This document shows positions 1 to 8,300 of a stretch of 64,000 nucleotides of DNA, piece after piece. The stretch comes from JACPFV01 sp038043245 (GTDB lineage Bacteria > Pseudomonadota > Gammaproteobacteria > Nevskiales > Nevskiaceae). Numbering within the stretch: the first letter of the stretch is position 1; the number at the start of each line of letters is the position of its first letter. The notes under the pieces are model-generated. The model made no database searches and was not told where the DNA came from. It was given only the letters and a program-made list of their open reading frames with translations. The stretch lies in the NCBI GenBank assembly GCA_038043245.1, contig JBBTCH010000002.1:62001-126000 (forward strand), written 5' to 3'. Made by a program: the position numbers and the translations under genes.

Positions 1-219
1 CGGGGGTCAGCTTGATCATGCCCGCTGGATTTTTAGGCGCAGCGTGCGTGATGGGCGCAACCGTCACCGTGACTTCACCGTTGGCCTCCCGACTAACAGC
101 CAGCACGACGAACAAGGCAGATCCTTATCGTCGATGGTGCGGCCCCGGGCGTATTCCTGCTGCCAGAGATACGAATATCGAATCACCAGCCCCGGGATCG
201 GATCGGGTAAATCAGCCAA
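1..219 (-). pseudogene. PemK-like toxin, frameshifted and cut by the window edge
   Basis: Reading begins at a TTG directly after the antitoxin stop, so the two genes abut as in a translationally coupled toxin–antitoxin operon. The start reads LADLPDPIPGLVIRYSYLW and then RGRTIDDKDLPC, which resembles small PemK-like growth inhibitors. Near position 111 this frame goes wrong; shifting by one base restores FVVLAV, then VTVAPITHAAPKNPAG to the window edge. One base therefore appears to be missing beside a TT pair. The family call rests on remembered motifs (PGLVIRYxYLW, PITH) and is moderate. The 3' end lies outside the window. Confidence 0.5.
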
Positions 220-478
220 TCACTTCCCCACCTCGGCGTTGAACCGCCGCGATGCCTTCGACGGCTTTGCAGCGGCAATCGCTGCGCGCAGGGCGTCTGG
301 CATTTCCGCTGCAAGGTACACCTTGCGATCCAAACTCCGCAGCCGCTCATATTCTTCAGGTGGCATCGCATAAAAATGCACACGTCCGTGATTGGTCACC
401 TTGATGGTCTCACGCTGCGCCCGTTGTCCGATCTCACCAAACTTCCGCAAAAACTATAGTCTCGGTTACTGCATGCAT
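220..478 (-). pseudogene. Phd/YefM-like antitoxin, frameshifted
   Basis: An ATG at 478 is preceded by a strong AGGAGG ribosome binding site at 489–494. It reads MHAVTETIVFAEVW and stops. Removing one T from the five-T run at about 449–453 joins this start to RKFGEIGQRAQRETIKVTNH and on to the stop at 220. The repaired protein of about 85 residues has the typical layout of a Phd/YefM antitoxin: a short N-terminal strand, an AQRE-type helix and a TNHGR turn. Without the repair, translation could only start at a weak TTG at 450 and would lose the N-terminal DNA-binding part. Confidence 0.6.
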
Positions 479-544
479 GTCGGCACACCCTCCTGCGTTT
501 GATGCCAGCAATATACGAAATCGCAAATTATGTGTAATGCGATT

Positions 545-613
545 AATGCAGCCGCAGCTCTGACTTGGGTCATCGTCGGCGATCTTTCTAAGATCGAAGC
601 GCCAGCCCGGGTG
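545..613 (+). pseudogene. M16 peptidase C-terminal relic 1
   Basis: This stretch reads AAAALTWVIVGDLSKIEAP in a short open frame (530–682) with no other gene-like content. The WVIVGDLSKIE string matches the conserved end of M16 (insulinase/pitrilysin-like) zinc peptidases as I know them. Everything catalytic is missing. A second relic of the same segment lies at 1909–2016; the two share 27 of 33 bases over the GDLSKIE core. Confidence 0.45.
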
Positions 614-700
614 TCTTCTCACACCCGGAGTGTGTTGCCCGCCCCTTTGGCGATCCGCACAAACCTTGCATATACGGATTAATACTCCATAATTGCAAAG

Positions 701-1864
701 ATGATTGAGCGCCATCTCAAGCCACTTCTTGCAACCGCGCTGGGCTCGAACCCGGCTGTTGTGTTGCTGGGGCCACGCCAGTCTGGCAAAACCACGCTGG
801 CGCAGGAAATCACAAAGACGCGAGACTCGATCTATCTTGATCTGGAAACAACCTCAGACCGGAATCGCCTGACCGACGCACAGGCCTATCTTGAGGCCCA
901 TGAAAATCACCTGGTGATCCTTGATGAAGTGCAGCGTTTTCCCGATCTGTTCCAGGAACTGCGCGGCCTGATTGACCGTGGCCGGAGACGGGGGCTTAAG
1001 GCCGGCCGTTTTCTGTTGCTGGGGTCAGCATCCCTGGAATTGCTAAGGCAATCCGGTGAATCGCTGGCCGGTCGAGTGAGTTACCTGGAGCTGACTCCGA
1101 TTCATGCTGCGGAATGGCCGGCAGCGGATAGTGAGTTGCTATGGCTGCGAGGCGGCTTCCCCGAGAGTCTGCTGGCCCGCACCCACACGGCCAGCCTGCG
1201 TTGGCGGCACGATTTCATTCGCAGTTATCTTGAACGCGATATTCCCCAGTTGGGCCCGCGTATCGCGGCCGAAACACTGCGTCGTTTCTGGACCATGCTG
1301 GCGCACCATCAGGGCGGCCTGCTCAATGCGGCGTCACTTGCCCGAAGCCTCGGCGTGGACGGCAAAACCGTCGCCGCTTACATGGACCTGATGGTGGACC
1401 TGTTGCTGGTGCGGCGATTGCAGCCCTGGCATCGCAATGCCGGCAAGCGGCTGATCAAGGCACCCAAGATTTACGTGCGAGATTCTGGGCTTACTCACGC
1501 TTTGCTGGGCATTGCCGACCCCGAGGCCCTGCTGGCTCACCCTGTCGCCGGCGGAAGCTGGGAAGGTTTCGTGATTGAATCTCTACTTGCCGTTGCGCCA
1601 CTCGGAACCGAGGCGTATTTCTATCGCACCAGCGGCGGCGCCGAGATCGACCTGCTGCTCAAGCTGCCGGATGGAAAAATATGGGCAATTGAAATCAAGC
1701 GCAGCAGCGCCCCGACTCTGGACCGTGGGTTTCACCATGCCTGCGGCGACCTTGCCCCCCAGCGTCGTTATGTCGTCTATCAGGGCACTGAACGATATCC
1801 ATTGCAAAAAGACGTGGAGGCCATTCCCCTTCGCTTCCTGACGAAAGCACTGGCGGCTGCATGA
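701..1864 (+). CDS. AAA+ ATPase with DUF4143 domain
   Basis: The protein has 387 residues. The N-terminal AAA+ domain has a Walker A GPRQSGKT at 24–31 and a Walker B LVILDE at 71–76. The C-terminal half is DUF4143, with the region RDIPQLGPRIAAETLRRFW, a winged-helix-like part (LARSLGVDGKTVAAYMDLM) and a nuclease-like end (GAEIDLLLKL, IEIKRS). These ATPases are common, scattered, poorly understood orphans, and no partner is known. The gene stands alone between two M16 peptidase relics and beside toxin–antitoxin genes, which suggests it arrived with mobile or accessory DNA. The ATG at 701 is the only start that keeps the P-loop domain complete. Confidence 0.85.
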   Translation: MIERHLKPLLATALGSNPAVVLLGPRQSGKTTLAQEITKTRDSIYLDLETTSDRNRLTDAQAYLEAHENHLVILDEVQRFPDLFQELRGLIDRGRRRGLKAGRFLLLGSASLELLRQSGESLAGRVSYLELTPIHAAEWPAADSELLWLRGGFPESLLARTHTASLRWRHDFIRSYLERDIPQLGPRIAAETLRRFWTMLAHHQGGLLNAASLARSLGVDGKTVAAYMDLMVDLLLVRRLQPWHRNAGKRLIKAPKIYVRDSGLTHALLGIADPEALLAHPVAGGSWEGFVIESLLAVAPLGTEAYFYRTSGGAEIDLLLKLPDGKIWAIEIKRSSAPTLDRGFHHACGDLAPQRRYVVYQGTERYPLQKDVEAIPLRFLTKALAAA

Positions 1865-1908
1865 TGCAGCCCGAGCGAGCGCATCGTTCCCCACGACGAT
1901 CTGGAACA

Positions 1909-2016
1909 ATGGTGATCGTCTGCGATCTGTCCAAGATCGAGACGCTGGTCCGTGCGCTCGGGATTGGCAGCATCCAAGTGTTGGATACCGACGGCCGGGC
2001 CTTGAGCAGGCCGTAG
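1909..2016 (+). pseudogene. M16 peptidase C-terminal relic 2
   Basis: An open frame of 35 residues reads MVIVCDLSKIETLVRALGIG and continues IQVLDTDGRALSRP to a stop. This matches the extreme C-terminus of M16 peptidases, where a VVVGDL segment is followed by a VxDxDG strand. It is preceded by the ATPase gene rather than by a peptidase, so it is a remnant. It partly duplicates the relic at 545–613. Confidence 0.45.
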
Positions 2017-2044
2017 AATGCGGCTTACGAATCAGGAGCCGCCC

Positions 2045-2260
2045 ATGGACACTGTGCAAGTTGAATTACCGCGCAGCGTGGTCAAAAGCGCTCAGAAAAT
2101 AACCGGCGAACGTAGCGCGCGTGCCGCGATCACGACGCTGGTGCGACAGGGCGAAAGCCACGCACCGAACGCAACCACGGCTCGCGCCCTGCGGAGCAAA
2201 AAGCGCGGCAAGGTATTTACACGCGCCAAGGACGCCATCGCCTATCTCAAGGCGTTGTGA
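2045..2260 (+). CDS. Antitoxin of the YafQ-type module
   Basis: A 71-residue basic protein starting MDTVQVELPRSVVKSAQK. The N-terminal strand followed by a helix looks like a ribbon-helix-helix DNA-binding fold, and the C-terminus (KKRGKVFTRAKDAIAYLKAL) would wrap the toxin. The ATG at 2045 is chosen because CAGGAG lies at 2033–2038; an upstream ATG at 2018 has no such site. Its stop overlaps the GTG of the toxin, so translation is probably coupled. The antitoxin family itself was not recognised with certainty and the role is inferred from its partner. Confidence 0.7.
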   Translation: MDTVQVELPRSVVKSAQKITGERSARAAITTLVRQGESHAPNATTARALRSKKRGKVFTRAKDAIAYLKAL

Positions 2261-2532
2261 GAAAACTCGACATCCGGCCACGCTTCAAGACTGACGTGCT
2301 GCGCGCGAAGCGCAGCCGTTTGCCAATAGACTGGGAAACGTTGGATTTCGTACTGGAGGAGTTGGCCGCAGGCCGTGACGTTCCGCCGCTGCTCAAGCCC
2401 CATGCTCTACGAAACGAATGGGCCGGCTACTCCGAATTTCATCTTGAAGAAGATTTGCTGGTGATTTACAGATTGACGGATGCTTGGGCCGAGATTCACC
2501 GGCTGGGAACACACCGTGAATTGTTTTCTTAA
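2257..2532 (+). CDS. yafQ: YafQ-family mRNA interferase toxin
   Basis: A 91-residue RelE-superfamily protein expected to cut mRNA on the ribosome. The residues known to matter in E. coli YafQ (H50, H63, D67, H87, F91) are all present one position earlier here: H49, H62, D66, H86 and F90. The typical strings LLKPHAL, GYSEFHLEEDLLVIY and LGTHRELF are intact, so the toxin looks active. It starts at GTG 2257, four bases inside the antitoxin gene. Confidence 0.88.
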   Translation: MRKLDIRPRFKTDVLRAKRSRLPIDWETLDFVLEELAAGRDVPPLLKPHALRNEWAGYSEFHLEEDLLVIYRLTDAWAEIHRLGTHRELFS

Positions 2533-2546
2533 CCACCCTGTGCGGG

Positions 2547-3310
2547 TTATTCGAATAAATCCCAAGATGCCGGCGTTCCTTTCCGTACGTCACGCTTGAC
2601 CCGTTTGCCGAGCAGGTCGTCGTAGTGCTTGGGCGGCAAGCCAAGGCCGGGGCGGATGGCACGCAGGTTTTTCGGCGTCAGCGTCTCGCCTTTCTTCATG
2701 TCCGCAGCGATGTAGAGCGAGCGGCGGAACACCAGCGATTTTTCCTCGGCTGCGGTGCGGCCGAAGTTGATCTTGCCTACGGCCTGCTGCGCACGACTGG
2801 TTTCCTCGACCAGCGCCTTGAGGGCAGCCGGTTCGAGCGAGAACGCTGAATCCACGCCGCCGTCGGCACGCGACAGGGTGAAATGCTTTTCGATCACGGT
2901 CGCGCCGAGCGCTACAGCGGCCACTGCCGCGCCGATGCCGAGGGTGTGGTCCGACAGGCCGACTTCGCAACCGAAGCGCGGTCGCAATTCCGGAATGGTG
3001 GCAAGGTTCGAGAACTCCGGCGAGGCCGGATAACTGCTGGTGCATTTGAGCAGCACCAAGCCCTTACAGCCGGCACCGCGCGCGGCATCCACCGCCTCGG
3101 AGATTTCTTCCAGCGTAGCCATGCCGGTGGAGATGATCAGTGGCTTGCCGGTCGTCGCGACCTTGCGGATCAACGGCAGGTCCACATTTTCGAACGAGGC
3201 GATCTTAAAACAAGGCACATCCAGCGACTCGAGGAAATCCACCGCGGCGGCATCGAACGGCGAATTGAATGCACCGGTGCGCGCTCGGGCTTGGCGCCGT
3301 ACAGGTGCTG
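2547..3310 (-). pseudogene. pseI: Pseudaminate synthase PseI, 5'-truncated
   Basis: About 250 residues of a NeuB-family sialic-acid-type synthase are present, from FNSPFDAAAVDFLESLDVPC to the end, including HTLGIGAAVAAVALGATVIEKH split by no stop, and the C-terminal SAF (antifreeze-like) domain RRSLYIAADMKKGETLTPKN. The FDAAAVDFLE and KIASFEN strings fit PseI better than NeuB or LegI. The first roughly 100 residues, which carry the start of the TIM barrel and several active-site positions, are absent. Upstream of about 3300 the frame has no family resemblance and runs towards the neighbouring dehydrogenase gene. The remaining protein should be inactive. Confidence 0.75.
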
Positions 3311-3366
3311 GATACGGACGACAAAACGGTACGCTAAAACTGTAGACGATTGATGCCGTGAAAAAT

Positions 3367-4194
3367 CTACCAGGCTGTAAATCCGCCATCGACGGCTAAA
3401 ACCTGGCCCGTCACGTAGGAAGAAGCGTCAGACGCCAGAAACAGAGCGGCGCTGACGATTTCTTCGGCGCGCGCCATTCGTCGTAGCGGCACTCGTTCGG
3501 AATAACGCTTCTTGAATTCACGGTTCTGTCCACTTTCCACGCCACCCGGCACAAGGCAGTTGACCCGGATCGAGTGTACGGCCCAGTGCGTTGCCAAGTG
3601 ACGTGTAAGTCCGACGACGGCCGCTTTCGAGGTGGCATAAACCGCAGGCGTGTTAATCGGTCCGCCCAGATAGCGTGAGCCTTTGTAAATCCTCGGGTCT
3701 GCACCAACTAATCCGTAGATGGAGCTGGTCTGAATGACCGACCCACCACAGCCACGCACAATCATCTCTTGGCCAACGCGCTGCGCCACCAGAAACATGC
3801 CGTCGATGTTGACGGCCATCACTTCGCGCCAGACATCGAGCGAATATTTTTCAAACGGCGCAAAAAAGGCACGTAGGTTATGCCCCTTGGTTGCCGCGTT
3901 GTTATGCAACACATCAATGTGGCCAAAAACATCCATCACCCGATGCACCATTGCATCCACGGCTCGCGAGCAAGTGATGTCGCAGCCAACCCCTACCGCC
4001 TGCGAACCGTATCGCTTCTCGATGCCACGGGCGGTTTTGCGGCAAAGCGCAGCATCAAGATCTACCAGCGCGACTGACGCGCCAAGCTCCGCGTAGCCCT
4101 CACAGAATCTCTGACCGAGTATTCCAGTAGCCCCGGTGACGAGCACGACCTTTCCCTCCAGCCGCTGAAGTTTTCCGAAAGATGTTGGGGTCAT
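3367..4194 (-). CDS. Short-chain dehydrogenase/reductase, PtmA-like
   Basis: A 275-residue classical SDR with the cofactor loop TGATGILG, an NNA strand (HNNAATKG), the catalytic YATSK pair (AVYATSKAAVVG) and the C-terminal VTGQVLAVDGG. It ends an operon that runs legF–methyltransferase–aminotransferase–SDR, so it probably works on a sugar or acyl building block for the nonulosonic acid. PtmA of Campylobacter is an SDR in a comparable locus, but the substrate here cannot be read from sequence. The start ATG at 4194 gives a normal-length protein. Confidence 0.8.
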   Translation of the reverse strand: MTPTSFGKLQRLEGKVVLVTGATGILGQRFCEGYAELGASVALVDLDAALCRKTARGIEKRYGSQAVGVGCDITCSRAVDAMVHRVMDVFGHIDVLHNNAATKGHNLRAFFAPFEKYSLDVWREVMAVNIDGMFLVAQRVGQEMIVRGCGGSVIQTSSIYGLVGADPRIYKGSRYLGGPINTPAVYATSKAAVVGLTRHLATHWAVHSIRVNCLVPGGVESGQNREFKKRYSERVPLRRMARAEEIVSAALFLASDASSYVTGQVLAVDGGFTAW

Positions 4195-4218
4195 TGCAGA
4201 AGAACCTCAAATATCGAA

Positions 4219-5577
4219 TTAATTGCGTGGGCGAAAGACCGGCTTGATAGCGGGACCTTGCAGGAAGCGCTCAATGCCTGATTCCAGCGCCTGCGCGTAC
4301 ACCTTTAACGCGCGGTCTGCAGCATCCAACGTTAGGTTCAGCTCGGCATCGTTGTGCGCGAGGCTCACGGCTATCCACGGCATCAGTACTTTGTGCTTGA
4401 TGAGTTCCTGTGCGAACAGAGTGCGGAATGGCAATGAGGGCGTGCCAGCGGTATCACATGTGACGTAATTCAGATTTATGGCCGGGCCATCCAGCAGAAA
4501 ATGCTTCTGCAGCCCATGCCGGGCAGCTACGGAACGCAATCCATCGCGCAGCAGTGCACCATAGCGCCACAGGTGCTCGACGACGTGTTGCTCACGGTAG
4601 ATGGCGATGGCTTCGATGAATGCACCCAGGCCCGTCATCTCAGCGCCATGCGTGGTGGACAGCAGGAAGGTGCGCTCCATATTTTGCGGTTGGATGGCGC
4701 CCGCCGACATGAACTCGCGCTTGCCGGCGACGGCCGCCACTGCGAAGCCATTGGCCATGCCCTTGCCGAAGGTGCAGAGGTCCGGTTCCACGCCAAAGAA
4801 TGCTTGAGCCCCACCCAAGTGCCAGCGAAACCCGGTAATCATCTCGTCCAAAATGAATAACGCACCTTGCTTGCGGCACAACGTCTGCACTTGGTGCAGA
4901 AACCCGTGCGCGCCGTTCGGACATGCGGCGCAAGGCGACTCACAACTGAGTTCGCGGCCGCACCCAGGTGGGCAAGGCGTGATGGTGGTGGCCGGCTCCA
5001 GCATGACCGCAGCGATCTCGCCCGGATGCTGTGCGAACAATTTTTCCAGCGAGACAATGTTGCTGTAGTCGAACAACAGCGTTGTCGAGTAGTGCTCCGG
5101 CGGGATACCGCGCTTGAGTGCGGTGGTACCAATGAACCAGTCGTCGAAAGAAAAGAACGGGTGTTGGCGCGGAATGCAGACGTAGCGTCGACCAGTACAG
5201 GCTCGCGCGAGCTTGACTGCGGCGGTGGTGACGTTAGAGCCGTTCTTACCGAACTTAACCATCTGTGCCGATGGCACCACTTCGCGCAGCAGTTCGGCAG
5301 CGCGTAGTTCGGTGAGACTGGGGCGGGTAAGGTTGATGCCTTTATCCATCTCACGCATCGCAGCGCGGTTTACGCGCTCGTGTGCGTAGCCCAGCGTAAC
5401 AGCGCGTAACGCCATGCCGTAATCCAGGAAACGGTTGCCGTCCGCATCCCAAACATAAGCCCCGTGACCACGGTCGAGAATCTGCGGAGCATTGGACGGA
5501 AATTGATCGTCGCCGCGTGAATAAGTATGCGCGCCGCCGGGGATGACGTGGTGAAGACGCTCGCTGTAAGAATTCAT
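4219..5577 (-). CDS. Class III (GSA-like) aminotransferase with Cys-rich insertion
   Basis: A 452-residue PLP enzyme of the glutamate-1-semialdehyde aminomutase group. Family marks include VIPGGAHTYSRGD at the start, FGKNGSNVTTAAVKLAR and the PLP lysine K272 in TFGKGMANG. An unusual loop at about 202–219 holds five cysteines in the spacing C-x3-C-x5-C-x3-C-x2-C (CPPGC, LSC, SPCAAC), possibly a metal site. It is a second copy of neither hemL nor any other gene in the window, and its place between a methyltransferase and an SDR in the glycan operon suggests a role in making a nitrogen-containing sugar substituent. ATGA overlap with the gene upstream. Confidence 0.8.
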   Translation of the reverse strand: MNSYSERLHHVIPGGAHTYSRGDDQFPSNAPQILDRGHGAYVWDADGNRFLDYGMALRAVTLGYAHERVNRAAMREMDKGINLTRPSLTELRAAELLREVVPSAQMVKFGKNGSNVTTAAVKLARACTGRRYVCIPRQHPFFSFDDWFIGTTALKRGIPPEHYSTTLLFDYSNIVSLEKLFAQHPGEIAAVMLEPATTITPCPPGCGRELSCESPCAACPNGAHGFLHQVQTLCRKQGALFILDEMITGFRWHLGGAQAFFGVEPDLCTFGKGMANGFAVAAVAGKREFMSAGAIQPQNMERTFLLSTTHGAEMTGLGAFIEAIAIYREQHVVEHLWRYGALLRDGLRSVAARHGLQKHFLLDGPAINLNYVTCDTAGTPSLPFRTLFAQELIKHKVLMPWIAVSLAHNDAELNLTLDAADRALKVYAQALESGIERFLQGPAIKPVFRPRN

Positions 5578-6368
5578 TTACGAACGCGGGCTTTGGCGGC
5601 GGTGCGCGTCAGCGTCACGAAATGCCAGTTCATCAGCAGTGGCCCGCTAATCTGGATGCGCTGCGGCACGCCGTCACTCGGCTGGGCCGTGGCCACGGTG
5701 TACGTCCCCATCACGTCTCGGTTGGCTGGCAGAGGAATGTCTACGTCAATATCGAACGGCGCCACCGCGCTCATCTGGTAGCCGTGCTGCCGGGCAAAGC
5801 GGTCTACTGCGGGAATCGAATAGGCGTTGTAGAAACACTTGCGCCGGCCATGTTCCTCCACCTCGCAGCGAACGGAAATATCGCCCGGATAGAACAGGCT
5901 CGACAAACCGATCCACTCTGGCGCGATGCGCCGGAAGATTTCTAACAGCGGCCGCTCAAACCCCGGAAGACCCATGATCGTGTGAATACTCAATACGCCA
6001 CTGACGTCCTTGCGTGGCTTGAGCTTGTACCAATCCCCGGGTTCGAATGCGAGATTGGCGATGCCGCGCCGGTCCTTCAGATCGTTAGCGGCCGCGACCA
6101 GCGCTTTGGAATAGTCAACACCCAGCACCTGCACCTGTGGGTACTGACCCGCGAGATAAGCGGTGGCACCACCGCCCCCACAGCCCACATCCACCACTTT
6201 CTTCGATCGCGTCAGCAGTGGCTGCAGGAATTCGGCGAAACGCAAGGTGGAGCGCTTCGGGTTGTCCCACTGATCAAGATGGTACTGCCATGCTGCCTTG
6301 TCCAGCGCGACCCATTCGTGCACTCGACCTTGTGGAGAGCGTTTTTGATTCGGTTTCTTTTTCTTCAT
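5574..6368 (-). CDS. SAM-dependent methyltransferase (glycan locus)
   Basis: A 264-residue class I methyltransferase starting MKKKKPNQKRSPQGRVHEW. Motif I is VVDVGCGGGGATAYLA, followed by VLGVDYS as the acidic strand. The region after the Rossmann core (SSLFYPGDISVRCEV, NRDVMGTYTVATAQ) resembles methyltransferases of sugar loci. The ATG at 6368 is chosen because the reading upstream runs into legF and has no similarity. It lies 4 bases after legF and overlaps the aminotransferase gene by 4, so it belongs to the operon. Substrate unknown. Confidence 0.75.
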   Translation of the reverse strand: MKKKKPNQKRSPQGRVHEWVALDKAAWQYHLDQWDNPKRSTLRFAEFLQPLLTRSKKVVDVGCGGGGATAYLAGQYPQVQVLGVDYSKALVAAANDLKDRRGIANLAFEPGDWYKLKPRKDVSGVLSIHTIMGLPGFERPLLEIFRRIAPEWIGLSSLFYPGDISVRCEVEEHGRRKCFYNAYSIPAVDRFARQHGYQMSAVAPFDIDVDIPLPANRDVMGTYTVATAQPSDGVPQRIQISGPLLMNWHFVTLTRTAAKARVRK

Positions 6369-6372
6369 GATT

Positions 6373-7122
6373 CTAACCAGTGACGGATGCGGATGACGCA
6401 GGTGCAGCAGCCAATGCTGAGCGATGCGCCATGATGGCTTCGATACAGACAAAATCCACCAGATCATCAATCTCGAAGGACTTCCACTTTGGCACCACGA
6501 ACGGCAGTGTGCGCGAATGACAGAAGGACTTCTGCTCTCGCAGAGACTGGACCGAAGAGGCATACAGGGTGCCTTCGAGGAAATAAAGTTCCTCGATTTC
6601 CTGACGCCGACGCAGGTGCTTGAAATCGGGCGCTTGGAACGGCCGGATTAGCCCCTGCGGCGTGATGCGCACGTCGTACTCTGGGTGCTCAGCTTCAATC
6701 CGACATACGCCGACTATGGCGTCGGCGCGGTCGCGCGACGCGGCCAGCACCGCCAGCGCCTCATCAATATCGGCGCCTTCGGTTAGTGGTGAGGTGGGCT
6801 CCAGCAGCACCACATATTCGAAGGACGGGCCATCCAACTGGTTCAGCGCATGCAGCACTACTTCGATGCTGGAAGCGGTATCGCTGGCCAAGTCGATCGG
6901 ACGCATGAACGGCACTTCCGCACCCTCGGCGCGCGCACAGTCGGCGATCTCGCCGTCATCAGTGGATACGACCACGCGATCCACACAACGTGCTGCGCGG
7001 GCAGCCTGCACCGACCAGCCCACCAGCGGACGACCAGCGAGGTGGCGCAGGTTCTTACGTGGCAGACCCTTGGACCCGCCGCGCGCGGTGACTAACGCCA
7101 GAACGCGGGCGCCGCCGATCAA
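6373..7122 (-). CDS. legF: CMP-legionaminate synthetase / acylneuraminate cytidylyltransferase
   Basis: A 249-residue NeuA-family enzyme that activates a nonulosonic acid with CTP, the last soluble step before glycosyl transfer. The nucleotide-binding motif ARGGSKGLPRKNLR at the N-terminus and the VVLLEPTSPLTEGADIDEAL segment are diagnostic. The ATG overlaps the ptmE stop by 4 bases. Pairing with PtmE, which only occurs in GDP-sugar based legionaminate synthesis, favours LegF over PseF or sialic NeuA. Confidence 0.85.
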   Translation of the reverse strand: MIGGARVLALVTARGGSKGLPRKNLRHLAGRPLVGWSVQAARAARCVDRVVVSTDDGEIADCARAEGAEVPFMRPIDLASDTASSIEVVLHALNQLDGPSFEYVVLLEPTSPLTEGADIDEALAVLAASRDRADAIVGVCRIEAEHPEYDVRITPQGLIRPFQAPDFKHLRRRQEIEELYFLEGTLYASSVQSLREQKSFCHSRTLPFVVPKWKSFEIDDLVDFVCIEAIMAHRSALAAAPASSASVTG

Positions 7123-8168
7123 CTCAGGCCTCGCTTAAGGTCGCCACTGGCGCGTTCGTAGTCTTCCAGTCGCCCGATATCCAGCCAGTATTCGCGCAGC
7201 GGAAACACCGCAGTGCTGTGCGCCCCGCCGGCGAGTTGTTCGAACAATGTGGGCATATCGAGGAAAGTGCCGGGTTTAATGCCCTCCAGCACCTGCGGCT
7301 CAAGCACATAGATGCCGGCGCTCACCAGAAATTGCTGTTTGGGTTTTTCGGTCACGCTCACCAAGCGGTGACCATCTACCGTCACGACCCCATAAGGGAT
7401 CTCTTGCTCGTAGCTGCGCACGCACATGGTGGCGTACGCGTTGTGGCTCGTGTGGTAATCCAGCAAGTGACGAAAATTCACGTTGGTCAACACGTCGCCA
7501 TTCATCACGAAAAACGGTCGATCCGGCCGCTGGGGCAGCAGCGACAGCGCTCCGGCGGTGCCGAGTCGCTCCTGCTCCCGCAGGTATTCGATCTGCACAC
7601 CCCAGCGCGAACCGTCGCCAAAATGCCGCTCAATCATTTCGGCAAGGTAATTCACCGCAAAGTAGAAGCGGCGAAACCCGTAGTTCACGAACGATTCCAG
7701 CACGATCTCCAGGATGGGTCGTTCGCCCACACGCAACATCGGTTTGGGACAGTCCTCAGTGAGCGGACGCAAGCGCTTGCCCAGACCACCGGCCATCAAC
7801 ACCACCGGGTTGTCGTAGGTCGGCGTCTTGATCAGCTCGTCCAGGATTTCCAGCCCGACCACTCTGTTGGCATCGTCCACCAGCGGAACCTGGTGGATGC
7901 CCCGCGCATGCATCAGCGCCAGCACGGTGTTGCGATCCTGTGACACGTGCACTCGCGTGGGCTGCGTGTTCATCGCCGCGTGCACCGGAGATTCCAGCGT
8001 TACCCCACGTAGCAGTGCGCGGCGCACGTCGCCGTCGGTCACTGTTCCTAGCAGCCGGCCGGCCTCGTCCACAACCAACGCCACCTGCACAGAAGCCGCG
8101 TCGATGTGAGCGATAGCCTCGCGCAGCGAGGCATTCGGCTGGATGGACGCTTCTCGCCAGTTCTTCAT
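7119..8168 (-). CDS. ptmE: CBS-domain nucleotidyltransferase PtmE (GDP-GlcN(Ac) synthesis)
   Basis: A 349-residue protein with two CBS domains (about 1–115; LLGTVTDGDVRRALL and RGIHQVPLVDDANRVVGLE) fused to a sugar nucleotidyltransferase whose signature is LMAGGLGKRLRPLTEDCPKP. In Campylobacter, PtmE makes the GDP-linked glucosamine precursor that distinguishes legionaminate from pseudaminate synthesis. It is the first gene of the left-hand operon; about 130 bases upstream separate it from a divergent methyltransferase, which is where its promoter must be. Confidence 0.82.
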   Translation of the reverse strand: MKNWREASIQPNASLREAIAHIDAASVQVALVVDEAGRLLGTVTDGDVRRALLRGVTLESPVHAAMNTQPTRVHVSQDRNTVLALMHARGIHQVPLVDDANRVVGLEILDELIKTPTYDNPVVLMAGGLGKRLRPLTEDCPKPMLRVGERPILEIVLESFVNYGFRRFYFAVNYLAEMIERHFGDGSRWGVQIEYLREQERLGTAGALSLLPQRPDRPFFVMNGDVLTNVNFRHLLDYHTSHNAYATMCVRSYEQEIPYGVVTVDGHRLVSVTEKPKQQFLVSAGIYVLEPQVLEGIKPGTFLDMPTLFEQLAGGAHSTAVFPLREYWLDIGRLEDYERASGDLKRGLS

Positions 8169-8300
8169 GTTCCCCTTGGTGCGCGAGTGAACTAATCTAC
8201 AGGTAGCGCTCGGACGCCGACCCTAGCTGCACGGCAAAAAAACCAAATAGCAATGCTATCCTTTGTCGCTCGAATTCAGCCTTAAAATTCCGTTGACCCC

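Noticed and set aside
434..478. Programmed +1 frameshift in the antitoxin TTTTT run
   Set aside because: No stimulatory structure or known slippery context was seen, and the partner toxin also has an indel, so mutation or sequencing error is simpler.
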